Notes: a model not told the origin generated them from the letters alone. A DNA stretch of 64,000 bases from Gaiellasilicea sp963761905 (GCA_963761905.1 CAVXIQ010000002.1:1-64000); one strand, 5' to 3'. Positions 37,047-46,028 are shown, numbered from the stretch's first letter. Translations and numbers: made by a program.

Positions 37047-37979
37047 ATGACGCGGGGGTTTCTCATCTGCGTGCTCGCCCTGTGGCTCCCGGCCGGAGCC
37101 GGCGCCGCCATCTTCGGCGACGCGAACGTCCGGAACCCGACCCTGAAGACGAACCGCGACGGGGTCGCCCTCGTCGAGTACACGACCGCCGGCGGCGTCC
37201 GGCGGCACGTGCTCGTCTGGGGCGCGATCGACGGGATCGCCCATCGCAAGGAGCCCCGGTCGGCGCAGGCGAGGTTCCGGATGGACTACTCGGGCGGCTG
37301 GAAGAGCCGCCGGGATCCCGGCTACTGGCGGCGGTTCCGGAACGCCTGCGGACGGTACGACGGGCCGTCGCTCCCGTTCTTCGTCACCGGCTGCAAGGCA
37401 CCCGACGGCAGCTACTGGGCGCTGCAGGCATGGCAGCGGAACCTGCCGATGCGCGGGTTCGCTCCTTGGACCGAGCGGCAGAGAGCCGTCGAGCTCCACA
37501 TCTCGCACTGGAGCGGCGCGCTGCCGGAGCTTCAGGTCTACAGCCGCTGGACGTACGGCGGCACCCAGCAGGGCATCTTCGGCCGGCTCCTCTACCGCGG
37601 CGAGCCCGTCTACGGGACGAGAACCGCTTCGGCGTCCGTCCGCGACGAATGGGCGCGCAACGTCTCGATCGACACGCTCAACTCGGACTACGGGCCAGGC
37701 TGGCGGCACGACACGGCAATCGCGACGCACGTCTCGAACGGGGGCTTCTGCTACTCGTTCGTGCCGCAGGCCCCGCCGCCCGGCTACCCGAGCGCGAGCC
37801 CGAACGGCAACGGCCTCGGCGAGCGCCATCGAATCTCGGCGATCGGCCCGGGCGTGACGCCGATCGTCCAGGCGACGATCCCGAGGCTGACCGCCTTCGA
37901 CGTCGAGGCGCAGCGCCAGGCGACCGCCCGCTTCGACGAGATTCTCGGAAACGATCGTCATTGCGCCGCGGAGCGGTAA
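37047..37979 (+). CDS. Secreted protein of unknown function, paralogue A
   Basis: ATG 37047 gives a signal peptide (TRGFLICVLALWLPAGAGA) and a mature part of about 290 residues with repeated aromatic motifs: ALVEYTTAGGVRRHVLVWGA, FRMDYSGGWKSR, FRNACGRYDG, VTGCKAPDGSYWALQAWQRN, LHISHWSGALPEL. Cysteines in NACG, TGCK, GGFCYSF and near the C-terminus could form disulfides. A close paralogue is at 39637-40530, sharing all these blocks. I recognise no characterised family; export to the cell surface is supported by the signal peptide. Confidence 0.75.
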   Translation: MTRGFLICVLALWLPAGAGAAIFGDANVRNPTLKTNRDGVALVEYTTAGGVRRHVLVWGAIDGIAHRKEPRSAQARFRMDYSGGWKSRRDPGYWRRFRNACGRYDGPSLPFFVTGCKAPDGSYWALQAWQRNLPMRGFAPWTERQRAVELHISHWSGALPELQVYSRWTYGGTQQGIFGRLLYRGEPVYGTRTASASVRDEWARNVSIDTLNSDYGPGWRHDTAIATHVSNGGFCYSFVPQAPPPGYPSASPNGNGLGERHRISAIGPGVTPIVQATIPRLTAFDVEAQRQATARFDEILGNDRHCAAER

Positions 37980-38177
37980 TCCGCGCGTTACCCTAAAGGC
38001 GGGCGCGCCCAGCGACCCTGCCGCCCGAGTGCCCTGCCTTGTGCTGGGGCCTCGCGGGACAACGGATCGTGGTCGCCGGAGAGCCGCACTCCGCCGACCG
38101 GGCGCGCCCACATCGATTCGGATCTGCGCCGCTGCGGCGGGTCTGAAGCCGCCGACGACCGCGCTACGATTTCGCCG

Positions 38178-39158
38178 ATGGATGCGGTCTCCACGTCGGT
38201 TGAAGCACGCCATCGGGCGCTCGTCGAAGCGCTGCCCGACCTGCTGCTCCGGCTCAGTGCCGACGGCACCTATCTCGAGCTCGGCGGCGACCTCTCCCGG
38301 CTTGCGAACCCGCCCGAGCTCGTCGTCGGCGCCAACGCGCGAGAGCTGCTTCCGCCGGACATCGCGGAGCAGCTCATGGACGGCGTCACGACCGCTCTCT
38401 CGTCCGGTGAGCTCGCGACGGTCAACTACCAGCTCCGCACTCACCTCGGCGACCTGCGCGACTTCGAGTTGCGGATCGCTCCGGCCGCATCGGGCGAGGT
38501 GCTCGCGATCGTGCGCGACGTGACCGACCTGCACGACGCGATCCGCGACATGAGCGAGTCTCGCGCGAGGATCGTCGCCGCAGGCGATGCGGAACGACGC
38601 CGGATCGAGCGCAACCTCCACGACGGCGCGCAGCAGCGGCTCGTCAGCGTGTCGCTGCTCCTGCATCTGATCCGCAGGCAACTCGAAGGCAAGCCCGAAG
38701 CGGTGCCCGAGCTGCTCGAGTCCGCCCAGGGCGAACTCGCGCTCGCCCTCGAGGAGATCCGCGAGCTCGTCCGCGGCCTCCACCCACGCGTCCTGACAGA
38801 CCACGGTCTCGGTCGCGCCGTTCGCACGCTGGCCGAGCGCTCCGTCCTCCCGCTCGAGATCACGGCGCTTCCCGAAGAGCGGCTCGACTCGGCGGTCGAG
38901 GCGGCCGCGTACTACGTCGTTGCCGAATCCCTCGCGAACACGGCCAAGCACGCGAAAGCAGCGCGCGTCACTGTCGGGATCGAGCGGAACGGGAGATGCA
39001 CCGTCGTCGAGGTCTCCGACGACGGGATCGGCGGAGCCGACGCAAACGGGGGCGGCTTGCAGGGACTTGCGGATCGCGTCGCCGCGCTGGGTGGCCGCTT
39101 CGCCGTCTGGAGCCCGTTGGGCGCAGGCACGCTCGTCCGCGCAGAGCTGCCCGACTGA
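38178..39158 (+). CDS. PAS-containing sensor histidine kinase, NarL-partner type
   Basis: Residues about 15-125 form a PAS domain (LVEALPDLLLRLSADGTYLE, then LRIAPAASGEVLAIVRDVTD). Then comes a HisKA_3 dimerisation helix, ERRRIERNLHDGAQQRLVSV, with the phosphorylated His in NLHDG. The HATPase_c domain shows VVAESLANTAKHAKA (N box), VSDDGIGGADANGGGLQGLA (G1/G2). No membrane segment is present, so it is cytoplasmic. No response regulator gene is adjacent, so its partner is elsewhere. Confidence 0.85.
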   Translation: MDAVSTSVEARHRALVEALPDLLLRLSADGTYLELGGDLSRLANPPELVVGANARELLPPDIAEQLMDGVTTALSSGELATVNYQLRTHLGDLRDFELRIAPAASGEVLAIVRDVTDLHDAIRDMSESRARIVAAGDAERRRIERNLHDGAQQRLVSVSLLLHLIRRQLEGKPEAVPELLESAQGELALALEEIRELVRGLHPRVLTDHGLGRAVRTLAERSVLPLEITALPEERLDSAVEAAAYYVVAESLANTAKHAKAARVTVGIERNGRCTVVEVSDDGIGGADANGGGLQGLADRVAALGGRFAVWSPLGAGTLVRAELPD

Positions 39159-39163
39159 GGGCC

Positions 39164-39580
39164 GTGGAGCGGGCGCCCGTCCAGAGGGTTGCCCGGGCCG
39201 TCGGGTTCGCGTTCCTGCTCGTCGGGATCGCCGGCTTCGTCCCCGGGCTGACGACGAACCTCTACGAGGGGCTCGAGTTCGCGGGCGACAAGGGAACCGC
39301 CGAGCTCCTCGGGCTCTTCCAGGTCAGCGTCCTCCACAACATCGTCCACGCGCTCTTCGGAGTCGGGATCCTGATGGCGGCGACCCCGGCCGGAGCTCGC
39401 ACCTACCTGCTCGGAAGCGGCGCGCTCTACCTCCTCCTCTTCCTGATGGGGATCGTCGGCGTCGGCGACTGGGTGCCGACGAACAGCGCCGACAACTGGC
39501 TTCACCTCGGGCTCGGGCTCGGCTTGATCGCGCTTGGATTGCTCACGACGCGGGGGAGCGGTCGGGCCACGGCTACCTAG
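39164..39580 (+). CDS. DUF4383-like membrane protein
   Basis: From GTG 39164 the protein has 138 residues and four membrane helices. It includes VARAVGFAFLLVGIAGFVPG, LGLFQVSVLHNIVHALFGVG and a final helix LHLGLGLGLIALGLLTTRGS. The LFQVSxLHNxVHxxxG segment is characteristic of DUF4383. The function is unknown. It starts six bases after the kinase stop and may be in the same transcript. Confidence 0.75.
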   Translation: MERAPVQRVARAVGFAFLLVGIAGFVPGLTTNLYEGLEFAGDKGTAELLGLFQVSVLHNIVHALFGVGILMAATPAGARTYLLGSGALYLLLFLMGIVGVGDWVPTNSADNWLHLGLGLGLIALGLLTTRGSGRATAT

Positions 39581-39636
39581 CGAAATCCCTCGCGCAAGTG
39601 AGGTCCGCGCGGAGCGACGTTGTCGATACTCGAGGC

Positions 39637-40530
39637 ATGCGGTCTCGCATCTCGCTGCTCGCCCTACTCGCCGCGGCCGTTCTGGCGCCGAGCGCAGCCG
39701 CCTCGGAGCTGATCGACCGGAACGCGTCGAACGTCAAGCTCCAGGTGGCGAAAAACGGTCAAGCCCTGCTCAGCTTCGACGCTCGCGGCAAGCACTGGAA
39801 CGTGCTCGCCTGGGGCGCCGAGAACGCGATCGCGCCGACGACTGCGCGTCCGCAGCTCTCCTTCAAGCTCGACTACTCGGGCGGCTACGGCACCTACAAG
39901 CGCGACGTCTGGAAGACGTTCGCCAACGCCTGTGGGAAGTACTCCGGCCCGCCCCTCCAGTGGCTCGTCACCGCCTGCACCGCGCCTGACGGCTCGCACT
40001 GGGCGGTGCAGTCGTGGCAGCGGATGCTTCCCAACTACGGGCTCCGCCCGAATGCCAAGCAGGCGGTGTGGGAGCTTCGGCTCGCGCACTGGTCGGGCGA
40101 GCTGCCACAGCTGACGGTGAGGCAGAACTGGGCCTACCGGAAGTTCGAGCACCTCTTCGGCTCGTTCATCTACCGCGGCCAGCCGGTACACGGGTTCAAG
40201 ACGACCTCGACCGGCCAGCCACTCGACACCTTCGGCCGCAACCTCTACGTCGACACCTACGACTCGGCCTACGGCAAGGGCTGGAGGCGCGAGAACAGCT
40301 TCCTGATGCACCGGGGCAACGGCAAGTTCTGTTACGGGTTCTACAGCCACGGCGGCCGCCCAGTGGGCGCGGGAACCCGCTACCGCGCGACGATCATCGG
40401 CCCCGGGGTGACTCCGGACATCTACTGGGAGTCGGAGTCGCTCGGCTCCTACGACCAGGCCTTCGACCTGCAGATGCACGAGGAGCAGAAGTCGTTCTAC
40501 GCCGGCGACGGGCTCTGCAAGGCCGTCTGA
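39637..40530 (+). CDS. Secreted protein of unknown function, paralogue B
   Basis: ATG 39637 encodes a signal peptide (RSRISLLALLAAAVLAPSAA) and a 275-residue mature part. It shares ordered blocks with paralogue A at 37047: GQALLSFDARGKHWNVLAWG, LDYSGGYGTYKRD, FANACGKYSGPPLQW, CTAPDGSHWAVQSWQRMLP, LRLAHWSGELPQL, GKFCYGFYSH and IIGPGVTPDIYWE. The shared cysteines suggest the same disulfide-stabilised fold. No enzymatic motif is evident. The interspersed palindrome copy 2 lies 27 bases after its stop. Confidence 0.75.
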   Translation: MRSRISLLALLAAAVLAPSAAASELIDRNASNVKLQVAKNGQALLSFDARGKHWNVLAWGAENAIAPTTARPQLSFKLDYSGGYGTYKRDVWKTFANACGKYSGPPLQWLVTACTAPDGSHWAVQSWQRMLPNYGLRPNAKQAVWELRLAHWSGELPQLTVRQNWAYRKFEHLFGSFIYRGQPVHGFKTTSTGQPLDTFGRNLYVDTYDSAYGKGWRRENSFLMHRGNGKFCYGFYSHGGRPVGAGTRYRATIIGPGVTPDIYWESESLGSYDQAFDLQMHEEQKSFYAGDGLCKAV

Positions 40531-40556
40531 CCATCTCCCATCTGACCGTCTGATCG

Positions 40557-40591
40557 GGACGTGTCCCAGGGACTGTCCCTGGGTCATGTCC
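40557..40591. repeat. Interspersed palindrome, copy 2
   Basis: GGACGTGTCCCAGGGAC and GTCCCTGGGTCATGTCC are inverted arms with two mismatches around a central T. The core GTGTCCCAGGGACTGTCCCT is identical to copy 1 at 15355-15387. Confidence 0.75.
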
Positions 40592-40615
40592 GTTTCGGCT
40601 TCCTATGATCGGCGG

Positions 40616-41080
40616 GTGGCGAGCGGCGACGAGCTGAGAAGGGTGCTGCAGCGCCAGCCGGCGGGCGTCGTCGTCGTCACCGTCGACCTCGAGGGCGAGC
40701 GGCTCGGCCTGACCGTTGCCTCGTTCGTGTCGCTCGCGCTCGAGCCTCCGCTCGTCGGGATCTCGATCGCGCGACAAGCCGCGTTGCACGAGCTCCTGCG
40801 CGCGGCCGGCGGCTTCGCCGTCTCCCTGCTCGCTGCCGGCCAGGTCGAGCTCGCGCGCCACTTCGCCCGCGGGGTTCCACCGATCGCGCTCTGGCAGGGG
40901 ATCGAGACACTCCCCGGCGCGCGTGCGCCGCGCCTCGCCGGAGCCGTCGGGTGGCTCGACTGCGCCGTCGCCGCCGAGCACGAGGCCGGCGACCACACCT
41001 TCTTCGTCGGCGCGGTCGAGCGCGCGACGCTCGGCGTCGCCGGCCCGGCGCTCGTCCGCTTCGAGGGCGACTACGCGTGA
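40616..41080 (+). CDS. Flavin reductase-domain protein
   Basis: I start at GTG 40616 (VASGDELRRVLQRQPAGVVV), because an upstream ATG at 40586 lies in the palindromic repeat. The 154 residues show the split-barrel FMN-binding pattern: QPAGVVVVTVDLEGERLGLT, VASFVSLALEPPLVGISIA, and EAGDHTFFVGAVERATLGVA. It probably reduces FMN or binds flavin for a partner oxygenase; none is adjacent. The stop overlaps the next gene's GTG start (GTGA). Confidence 0.8.
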   Translation: MASGDELRRVLQRQPAGVVVVTVDLEGERLGLTVASFVSLALEPPLVGISIARQAALHELLRAAGGFAVSLLAAGQVELARHFARGVPPIALWQGIETLPGARAPRLAGAVGWLDCAVAAEHEAGDHTFFVGAVERATLGVAGPALVRFEGDYA

Positions 41081-41745
41081 TCGACGCCGTCGTCTTCGAC
41101 CTGGACGGCGTGATCGTGGACAGCGAGCAGGTGTGGGACGCGGTGCGCGAACAGCTCGTGCGCGAGCGAGGCGGCCGCTGGACCGAGTCCGCGCAGCGCG
41201 ACATGATGGGCATGAGCTCGCCCGAGTGGTCGCGCTACCTGCACGAGGAGCTCGGGCTCGAGGAGTCGCCGGCGGAGCTGAACGCCGAGGTCGTCCGTCG
41301 GATGCTCGAACGCTACCGCGACGAGCTCCCGCTGCTCGAAGGCGCAGTCGCAGCAGTCGAGCGGCTCGCCGCCCGCTTCCGCCTGGCCGTCGCGTCGTCG
41401 TCGAATCGACCGTTGATCGACGCCGTCTTGGAATCCGCGGGGATCGAGACCCTCTTCGAGGCGACCGTCTCCTCGGAGGAGGTCGCCCGCGGCAAGCCGG
41501 CGCCGGACGTCTACCTGGAGGCCGCGCGCCGGCTCGGAGTCGATCCGGCCCGCTGCGCCGCGGTCGAAGACTCGTCGAACGGTCTCCGCTCCGCGCACGC
41601 CGCCGGGATGCGCGTCCTCGCGTTCCCGAACCGGCACTACCCGCCGGCGCCCGACGCTCTCGCGCTCGCCGACGTCGTGCTCCGTTCCCTCGACGGGCTC
41701 GGCGTCGACGCCGTCGCACCGTCGCGACTGACGAACCGCGACTGA
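41077..41745 (+). CDS. HAD hydrolase, beta-phosphoglucomutase-like
   Basis: From GTG 41077 the 222-residue protein reads AVVFDLDGVIVDSEQVWDAV (motif I), AVASSSNRPLIDAVLESAGI (motif II, Ser), GKPAPDVYLEAARRLGV (motif III, Lys) and CAAVEDSSNGLRSAHAAGM (motif IV). The small alpha-helical cap fits the phosphoglucomutase/phosphatase branch. It acts on a phosphorylated sugar or similar. It is coupled to the flavin reductase gene by a four-base overlap. Confidence 0.85.
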   Translation: MIDAVVFDLDGVIVDSEQVWDAVREQLVRERGGRWTESAQRDMMGMSSPEWSRYLHEELGLEESPAELNAEVVRRMLERYRDELPLLEGAVAAVERLAARFRLAVASSSNRPLIDAVLESAGIETLFEATVSSEEVARGKPAPDVYLEAARRLGVDPARCAAVEDSSNGLRSAHAAGMRVLAFPNRHYPPAPDALALADVVLRSLDGLGVDAVAPSRLTNRD

Positions 41746-41747
41746 GC

Positions 41748-42989
41748 TCAGGCGCGGCCGAGCAGGACGCAGCCGTTGTGGCCGCCGAGCCCCATCGCAT
41801 TCGAGAGGGCGACCTCGAGCTCGGCTCCGACCTCGGCCAGATCGCGCGCCTCGTTCGGCACGTAGTCGAGATCGCACGCCGGATCGGGGTTCCGGTAGTT
41901 GATCGTCGGCGGCAGAACCTGGTGGTGGAGCGCGAGCGCGCACATCATCGACTCGATCGCGCCGGCTGCGCCGAAGCAGTGGCCGGTCACCGACTTCGTC
42001 GACGAGACGGCAAGGCGCTCCGCGTGCTCGCCGAAGACGGCCCTGATCGCGCGCGTCTCCGCCGCGTCGCCCAGCGGCGTCGACGTGCCGTGCGCGTTGA
42101 TGTAGCCGACCTGCTCGGGCTCGACGCCGGAGCGTGCGAGCGCGGCGCTCATCATCTCCGCGACGCCGACCGACTCCGGATCGGGTTGGGCCATGTGGTG
42201 CGCGTCGTTCGAGGCTCCGTAACCGAGCACCTCCGCGTAGACGGTCGCGCCGCGCGCTCGGGCCGCCTCGAGCTCCTCGAGCACGAGGATGCAGGCGCCT
42301 TCTGACATGACGAAGCCGGCGCGCGTCGCATCGAACGGCCGCGAGGCGAGCGTAGGATCCTCGTCCTCGGCGACGAGCCCGCGCATCGCGCAGAAGCCGG
42401 CCAGGATCAGGGGATGGATGCACGACTCGGTGCCTCCGGCGAGGACGACGTCCGCATCGCCCCGCTTGATGATCTCGGCCGCCTCGCCGACGGCATGAGA
42501 GCCGGTCGCGCACGCGGAGACGGGCGCGTAGTTCGGGCCGCGGAGGCCGAGCGAGATCGCGATCTGACCGCTCGCCGAGTCGACGAGGACGCTCGGGATG
42601 AAGAAGGGTGACACCCGGTCGGGGCCGCGGTCGCGCAGCACCGAGTGCTGCTCGGCGATTCCCGGCAGGCCGCCGATCGCCGAGCCGACGACGACGCCCG
42701 TCCGTGCTGGATCTGCGTTCTCGAGCCCGGACTCCCGCCACGCCTCCTGGGCGGCGCCGAGCGCCAAGAGGACGTTGCGATCCATCCGCCTGCCCTCCTT
42801 GGGTGGAGCAACCATCGCCGGATCGAATCCCTTGACCTCGCCGGCGATCCGGACCGGATACGCGCTCGTGTCGAAACCCTGGATGAAGTCGATCCCGCTC
42901 TCGCCCGCGAGCGCGGCGCGCCACGAGGACGGCGCGTCGAGGCCGATCGGCGTGACGGCTCCCAGACCCGTGATCCCGACCCGGCGCAT
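41748..42989 (-). CDS. fabF: Beta-ketoacyl-ACP synthase II
   Basis: The 413 residues are of the normal length. The thiolase-fold active site is complete: Cys in VSACATGSHAVGEAA, His in NAHGTSTPLGDAAE, and His in SVTGHCFGAAGAIESMMCAL with its Lys in TKSVTG. It extends fatty acyl chains on ACP by condensation with malonyl-ACP. It stands alone here without acpP or other fab genes. It converges with the HAD gene, three bases apart. Confidence 0.92.
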   Translation of the reverse strand: MRRVGITGLGAVTPIGLDAPSSWRAALAGESGIDFIQGFDTSAYPVRIAGEVKGFDPAMVAPPKEGRRMDRNVLLALGAAQEAWRESGLENADPARTGVVVGSAIGGLPGIAEQHSVLRDRGPDRVSPFFIPSVLVDSASGQIAISLGLRGPNYAPVSACATGSHAVGEAAEIIKRGDADVVLAGGTESCIHPLILAGFCAMRGLVAEDEDPTLASRPFDATRAGFVMSEGACILVLEELEAARARGATVYAEVLGYGASNDAHHMAQPDPESVGVAEMMSAALARSGVEPEQVGYINAHGTSTPLGDAAETRAIRAVFGEHAERLAVSSTKSVTGHCFGAAGAIESMMCALALHHQVLPPTINYRNPDPACDLDYVPNEARDLAEVGAELEVALSNAMGLGGHNGCVLLGRA

Positions 42990-43050
42990 CGCGCAATCGT
43001 AAAGATGCGCGCCGCGTTAGCGGCTCGAGGCCCGTGGGAACGAACCCGGC

Positions 43051-43365
43051 ATGGCGACAGCCGCTGCACACGTCGCCCGCGAGGGGGTCGCACAACCGAA
43101 GCTCGTCTTCTTCACGTCGTCCCGCTCCGGGAACTGCCGCCGGGTCGAGGGCTTCCTGGCGCAGGTGCTGCAGCGCCGGCGAAACCACGGCACCTTCAGG
43201 CTCCACATCGTCGACGAGGAGGAGCGGCCGGATCTCGTCGCGCGATTCAAGGTGACGGCCCTCCCGACGCTCGTCGTCGTCGAGGACCGGACGGAGCAGG
43301 CGCGGCTCGAGTCACCGCGCGGCTGCCGCGACATCGAAGAGCTGCTCGCTCCTTGGCTCCGCTGA
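43051..43365 (+). CDS. Thioredoxin-fold protein with single active-site cysteine
   Basis: The 104 residues show a thioredoxin fold: KLVFFTSSRSGNCRRVEGFL at the active-site helix, then HIVDEEERPDLVARFKVTAL with the cis-Pro (PTLVVVED). The active site reads SGNC, so the first cysteine of CxxC is replaced by Ser. It is probably a monothiol or non-redox member. It is divergent from fabF and precedes a secreted-protein gene. Confidence 0.7.
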   Translation: MATAAAHVAREGVAQPKLVFFTSSRSGNCRRVEGFLAQVLQRRRNHGTFRLHIVDEEERPDLVARFKVTALPTLVVVEDRTEQARLESPRGCRDIEELLAPWLR

Positions 43366-43433
43366 CGACTTGCTCCACCGACTCCGGCGCGAGATAGTCG
43401 GCATCCAAGTCTGGGTTCTCACGAGGAGGGGCA

Positions 43434-45701
43434 ATGAAACGGTTCGTCCTGGCGGTCACCGCCGCCGCCGGCCTCGCGTTCGCAACAGGATCAGCCGACG
43501 CGGCGGCCACACACGACTTCGAGTTGAAGGTGCTTTCGAGCCCGGCGTCGATGGTCACGGGCGGCGACGCGCTCGTCGAGGTGACCGTGCCGCGGAACGT
43601 GCCACTGGCGAAGGCGACGGTCAGCGTCAACGGAACGGACATCACCGGCACACTCGACCTGAACCCAGGAGCACGCACCCTCACCGGAATGGTCACGGGG
43701 CTGCAGCTGGGCGACAACACGCTCCACGCCGACTCGAACGGGCGAGGCGCAGGCCGTCCACGGGCAGACCTGATCCTGAAGAACCATCCGGTGACCGGTC
43801 CGATCTTCTCCGGGCCCCAACAGCAGCCGTTCGTCTGCAAGACGGTCGGACAGGGCCTCGGCACGCCACTCGCCGACAACACGTCCGGAATCGGCCTGCC
43901 GGTGCCGGGCGGCTGGAGCAAGGACTGCTCAGTGCCGACGAGGGTCGACTACCTCTACCGCACGACCTCCAACTCTTTCCAGCCCCTCCCCGCGGGCCCG
44001 CTGCCGGCCAACATCGCGCAGACGACGACGCTGGACGGTCGCACGGTGCCGTACGTCGTCCGGCGGGAGCGCGGCACGATCAACCGCTTCATCTACTCGA
44101 TCGCGATCCTCGCGCCTCCGGGGGACCCGACGGCGGAGCGTGATCTCTCGCTCTGGAACGGGCGGCTGATCTACTCGTTCGACGGGGGCGTCGCGATCGG
44201 CCACAGCCAGGGCACCCTCGGCGGCAGCGGCCACCTCTACCACAACGGCCTCTCCAAGGGCTACGCCGTCGTCTACTCGAGCGGGACGAGAACGAACACG
44301 CACTACAACCTCGTGCTCGGCGCCGAGACGGCGATCATGTCGAAGGAGCGCTTCATCGAGGGCTACGGCGTGCCGAAGTACACGGTCGGCGTCGGTGCCT
44401 CCGGTGGCGGAATCCAGCAGTACGTCTACGCGCAGAACTACCCGGGCGTGATCCTCGACGCGGCGATCCCGCAGTACTCCTACCCGGACATGGTCACCCA
44501 GACCATCCACGTCGGCGACTGCGAGCTGCTCGAGCACTACATGGACGTCACCGACGCGGGCAATCCGAAGTGGGCGACGTGGACGAACCGCACGTGGCTC
44601 GAAGGAATGGCGTCGAGCGCAACGATCGCCAATCCCTACCGAGGCGGGGCGCCCGGCCTGACCGAGTGCGTCAACGGCTGGAGGGGCCTGACCCCGCTCG
44701 CGATGAACCCGTTGTTCGGGACCGCGGGCGCCGAGCAGGCGCTCTACGACCCGGCTGCGATCGCAGCGATCAAATGGACGCACTGGGACGACCTCGTCAA
44801 CATCTACGGGGTCGATGCGTTCGGCTACGGCCGCTCGACCTGGGACAACGTCGGCGTCCAGTACGGTCTCGCCGCACTGAAGGCGGGACAAATCACGCCC
44901 GCCGAGTTCCTCAAGCTGAACGCGACTGCGGGGAGCTGGAAGGAGTCGAAGGACATGGTGCAGGAAGGCTGTCCCTTCCTCTCCTTCCTCTGCGCCAACC
45001 CCGCGCAGTTCGACCCGTGGAGCCGGCGCAACATGAGGTTGAGCCCGGATGGGGGCCTGACGCCGGCGCCGCGGCGCGAAGGCAGCATCGAGGCGATGCA
45101 GGCCGCTTACCGGTCGGGGCTCGTCTTCCATGGGGAGATCGACATCCCGGTGATCGACTGGCGTCACTACCTCGAGCGTCAGCTCGACATGCACAACTCG
45201 CACCAGTCGTTCGCCTCGCGTCAGCGGATGCTGAACTTCGACGGCGACGCGTCGAACGCCGTGATCTGGTTCACGGACGGCCCGGCGGCGTTCGATCAGA
45301 CCCCGCAGGCGCTGGCCACGATGGACGAGTGGCTCGCGAGGATCGACGCGAATCCGGCCGGCGGCGTCTCGGGTAACAAGCCGTCGGGTGCCGTCGACTC
45401 CTGCTTCAACGCCGACGGCTCGCAGATCGCCGCCGGCGAGGGCGTCTGGGGCGGGATCCTCGACACCGCCGCGCCCGGTGCGTGCACCCAGCGGTTCCCG
45501 CTCTACTCGACCTCGCGGATCGTCGCGGGCGGGCCGATCGAGGGCGGCGTCTACAAGTGCGCCACGAAGCCGGTGGCGCAGGCGCTCGTCGACGGCACCT
45601 ACGCGCCGTGGCTCCCGAGCGCAGCCGACGCGTCCCGGCTCACGCAGATCTTCCCGTCCGGGGTCTGCGACTACAGCAAGCCGGACGTCGGGAAGCCGTA
45701 G
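43434..45701 (+). CDS. Secreted DUF6351-family protein, alpha/beta-hydrolase-like
   Basis: The 755 residues start with a signal peptide (RFVLAVTAAAGLAFATGSADA). A beta-rich N-terminal domain is followed by a hydrolase-like region with GVGASGGGIQQYVYAQNYPG, a nucleophile-elbow (G-x-S-x-G) and LDAAIPQYSYPDMV. Later blocks include WLARIDANPAGGVSGNKPSG and QRFPLYSTSRIVAGGPI. The family (DUF6351) is uncharacterised; some relatives may degrade polymers or esters. A perfect terminator hairpin follows. Confidence 0.75.
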   Translation: MKRFVLAVTAAAGLAFATGSADAAATHDFELKVLSSPASMVTGGDALVEVTVPRNVPLAKATVSVNGTDITGTLDLNPGARTLTGMVTGLQLGDNTLHADSNGRGAGRPRADLILKNHPVTGPIFSGPQQQPFVCKTVGQGLGTPLADNTSGIGLPVPGGWSKDCSVPTRVDYLYRTTSNSFQPLPAGPLPANIAQTTTLDGRTVPYVVRRERGTINRFIYSIAILAPPGDPTAERDLSLWNGRLIYSFDGGVAIGHSQGTLGGSGHLYHNGLSKGYAVVYSSGTRTNTHYNLVLGAETAIMSKERFIEGYGVPKYTVGVGASGGGIQQYVYAQNYPGVILDAAIPQYSYPDMVTQTIHVGDCELLEHYMDVTDAGNPKWATWTNRTWLEGMASSATIANPYRGGAPGLTECVNGWRGLTPLAMNPLFGTAGAEQALYDPAAIAAIKWTHWDDLVNIYGVDAFGYGRSTWDNVGVQYGLAALKAGQITPAEFLKLNATAGSWKESKDMVQEGCPFLSFLCANPAQFDPWSRRNMRLSPDGGLTPAPRREGSIEAMQAAYRSGLVFHGEIDIPVIDWRHYLERQLDMHNSHQSFASRQRMLNFDGDASNAVIWFTDGPAAFDQTPQALATMDEWLARIDANPAGGVSGNKPSGAVDSCFNADGSQIAAGEGVWGGILDTAAPGACTQRFPLYSTSRIVAGGPIEGGVYKCATKPVAQALVDGTYAPWLPSAADASRLTQIFPSGVCDYSKPDVGKP

Positions 45702-45707
45702 CGGTTC

Positions 45708-45740
45708 GACGGGAGCGCCGCCACGTGCGGCGCTCCCGTC
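45708..45740. terminator. Perfect 14-bp hairpin terminator
   Basis: GACGGGAGCGCCGC (45708-45721) pairs with GCGGCGCTCCCGTC (45727-45740) around CACGT. It sits between the convergent DUF6351 gene and the next gene, whose stop codon overlaps the stem. Confidence 0.8.
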
Positions 45741-46008
45741 ACCTACGAGTCAGCCTGAACTTGCCCCAGGCACGGCCGCGATAGAGCGCACGTCCCGCCC
45801 AGTCGGCGCCGTCGGGCTCGAGCACGTCGACGAAGCCGGTGAACGGCCCGGTATAGCGAAGCTCGCGACCGACGACGTCGAAGGGGGCGCGGATCGGCCC
45901 GACCGTCGTGCGACCGTGCGAGCCCTCGATCTCCTTGCGCACGCCGATGAGCGGCGGCAGGAAGCCGCTCACCCGCTCGACGTTCCACCTCCCGTCCAGC
46001 TCGGCCAT
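45739..46008 (-). CDS. Small hypothetical protein
   Basis: From ATG 46008 the 89-residue protein reads MAELDGRWNVERVSGFLPPL, then GRELRYTGPFTGFVDVLEPD, ending WGKFRLTRR. The beta-strand-rich pattern suggests a small barrel of the lipocalin-like type. It has no signal peptide. It is divergent from the DNA ligase gene, starting 21 bases before it. No family name is assigned. Confidence 0.6.
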   Translation of the reverse strand: MAELDGRWNVERVSGFLPPLIGVRKEIEGSHGRTTVGPIRAPFDVVGRELRYTGPFTGFVDVLEPDGADWAGRALYRGRAWGKFRLTRR

Positions 46009-46028
46009 GACCGTTAGCCTTCCTCGCG

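Noticed and set aside
34275..37979. A 1234-residue plus-strand open frame
   Set aside because: Its first three-quarters overlap the glycosyltransferase and mtnP in wrong frames. Only the last part (from 37047) is the real secreted protein.
40586..41080. ATG 40586 as the start of the flavin reductase
   Set aside because: It lies inside the palindromic repeat, and family proteins begin near the GTG at 40616.
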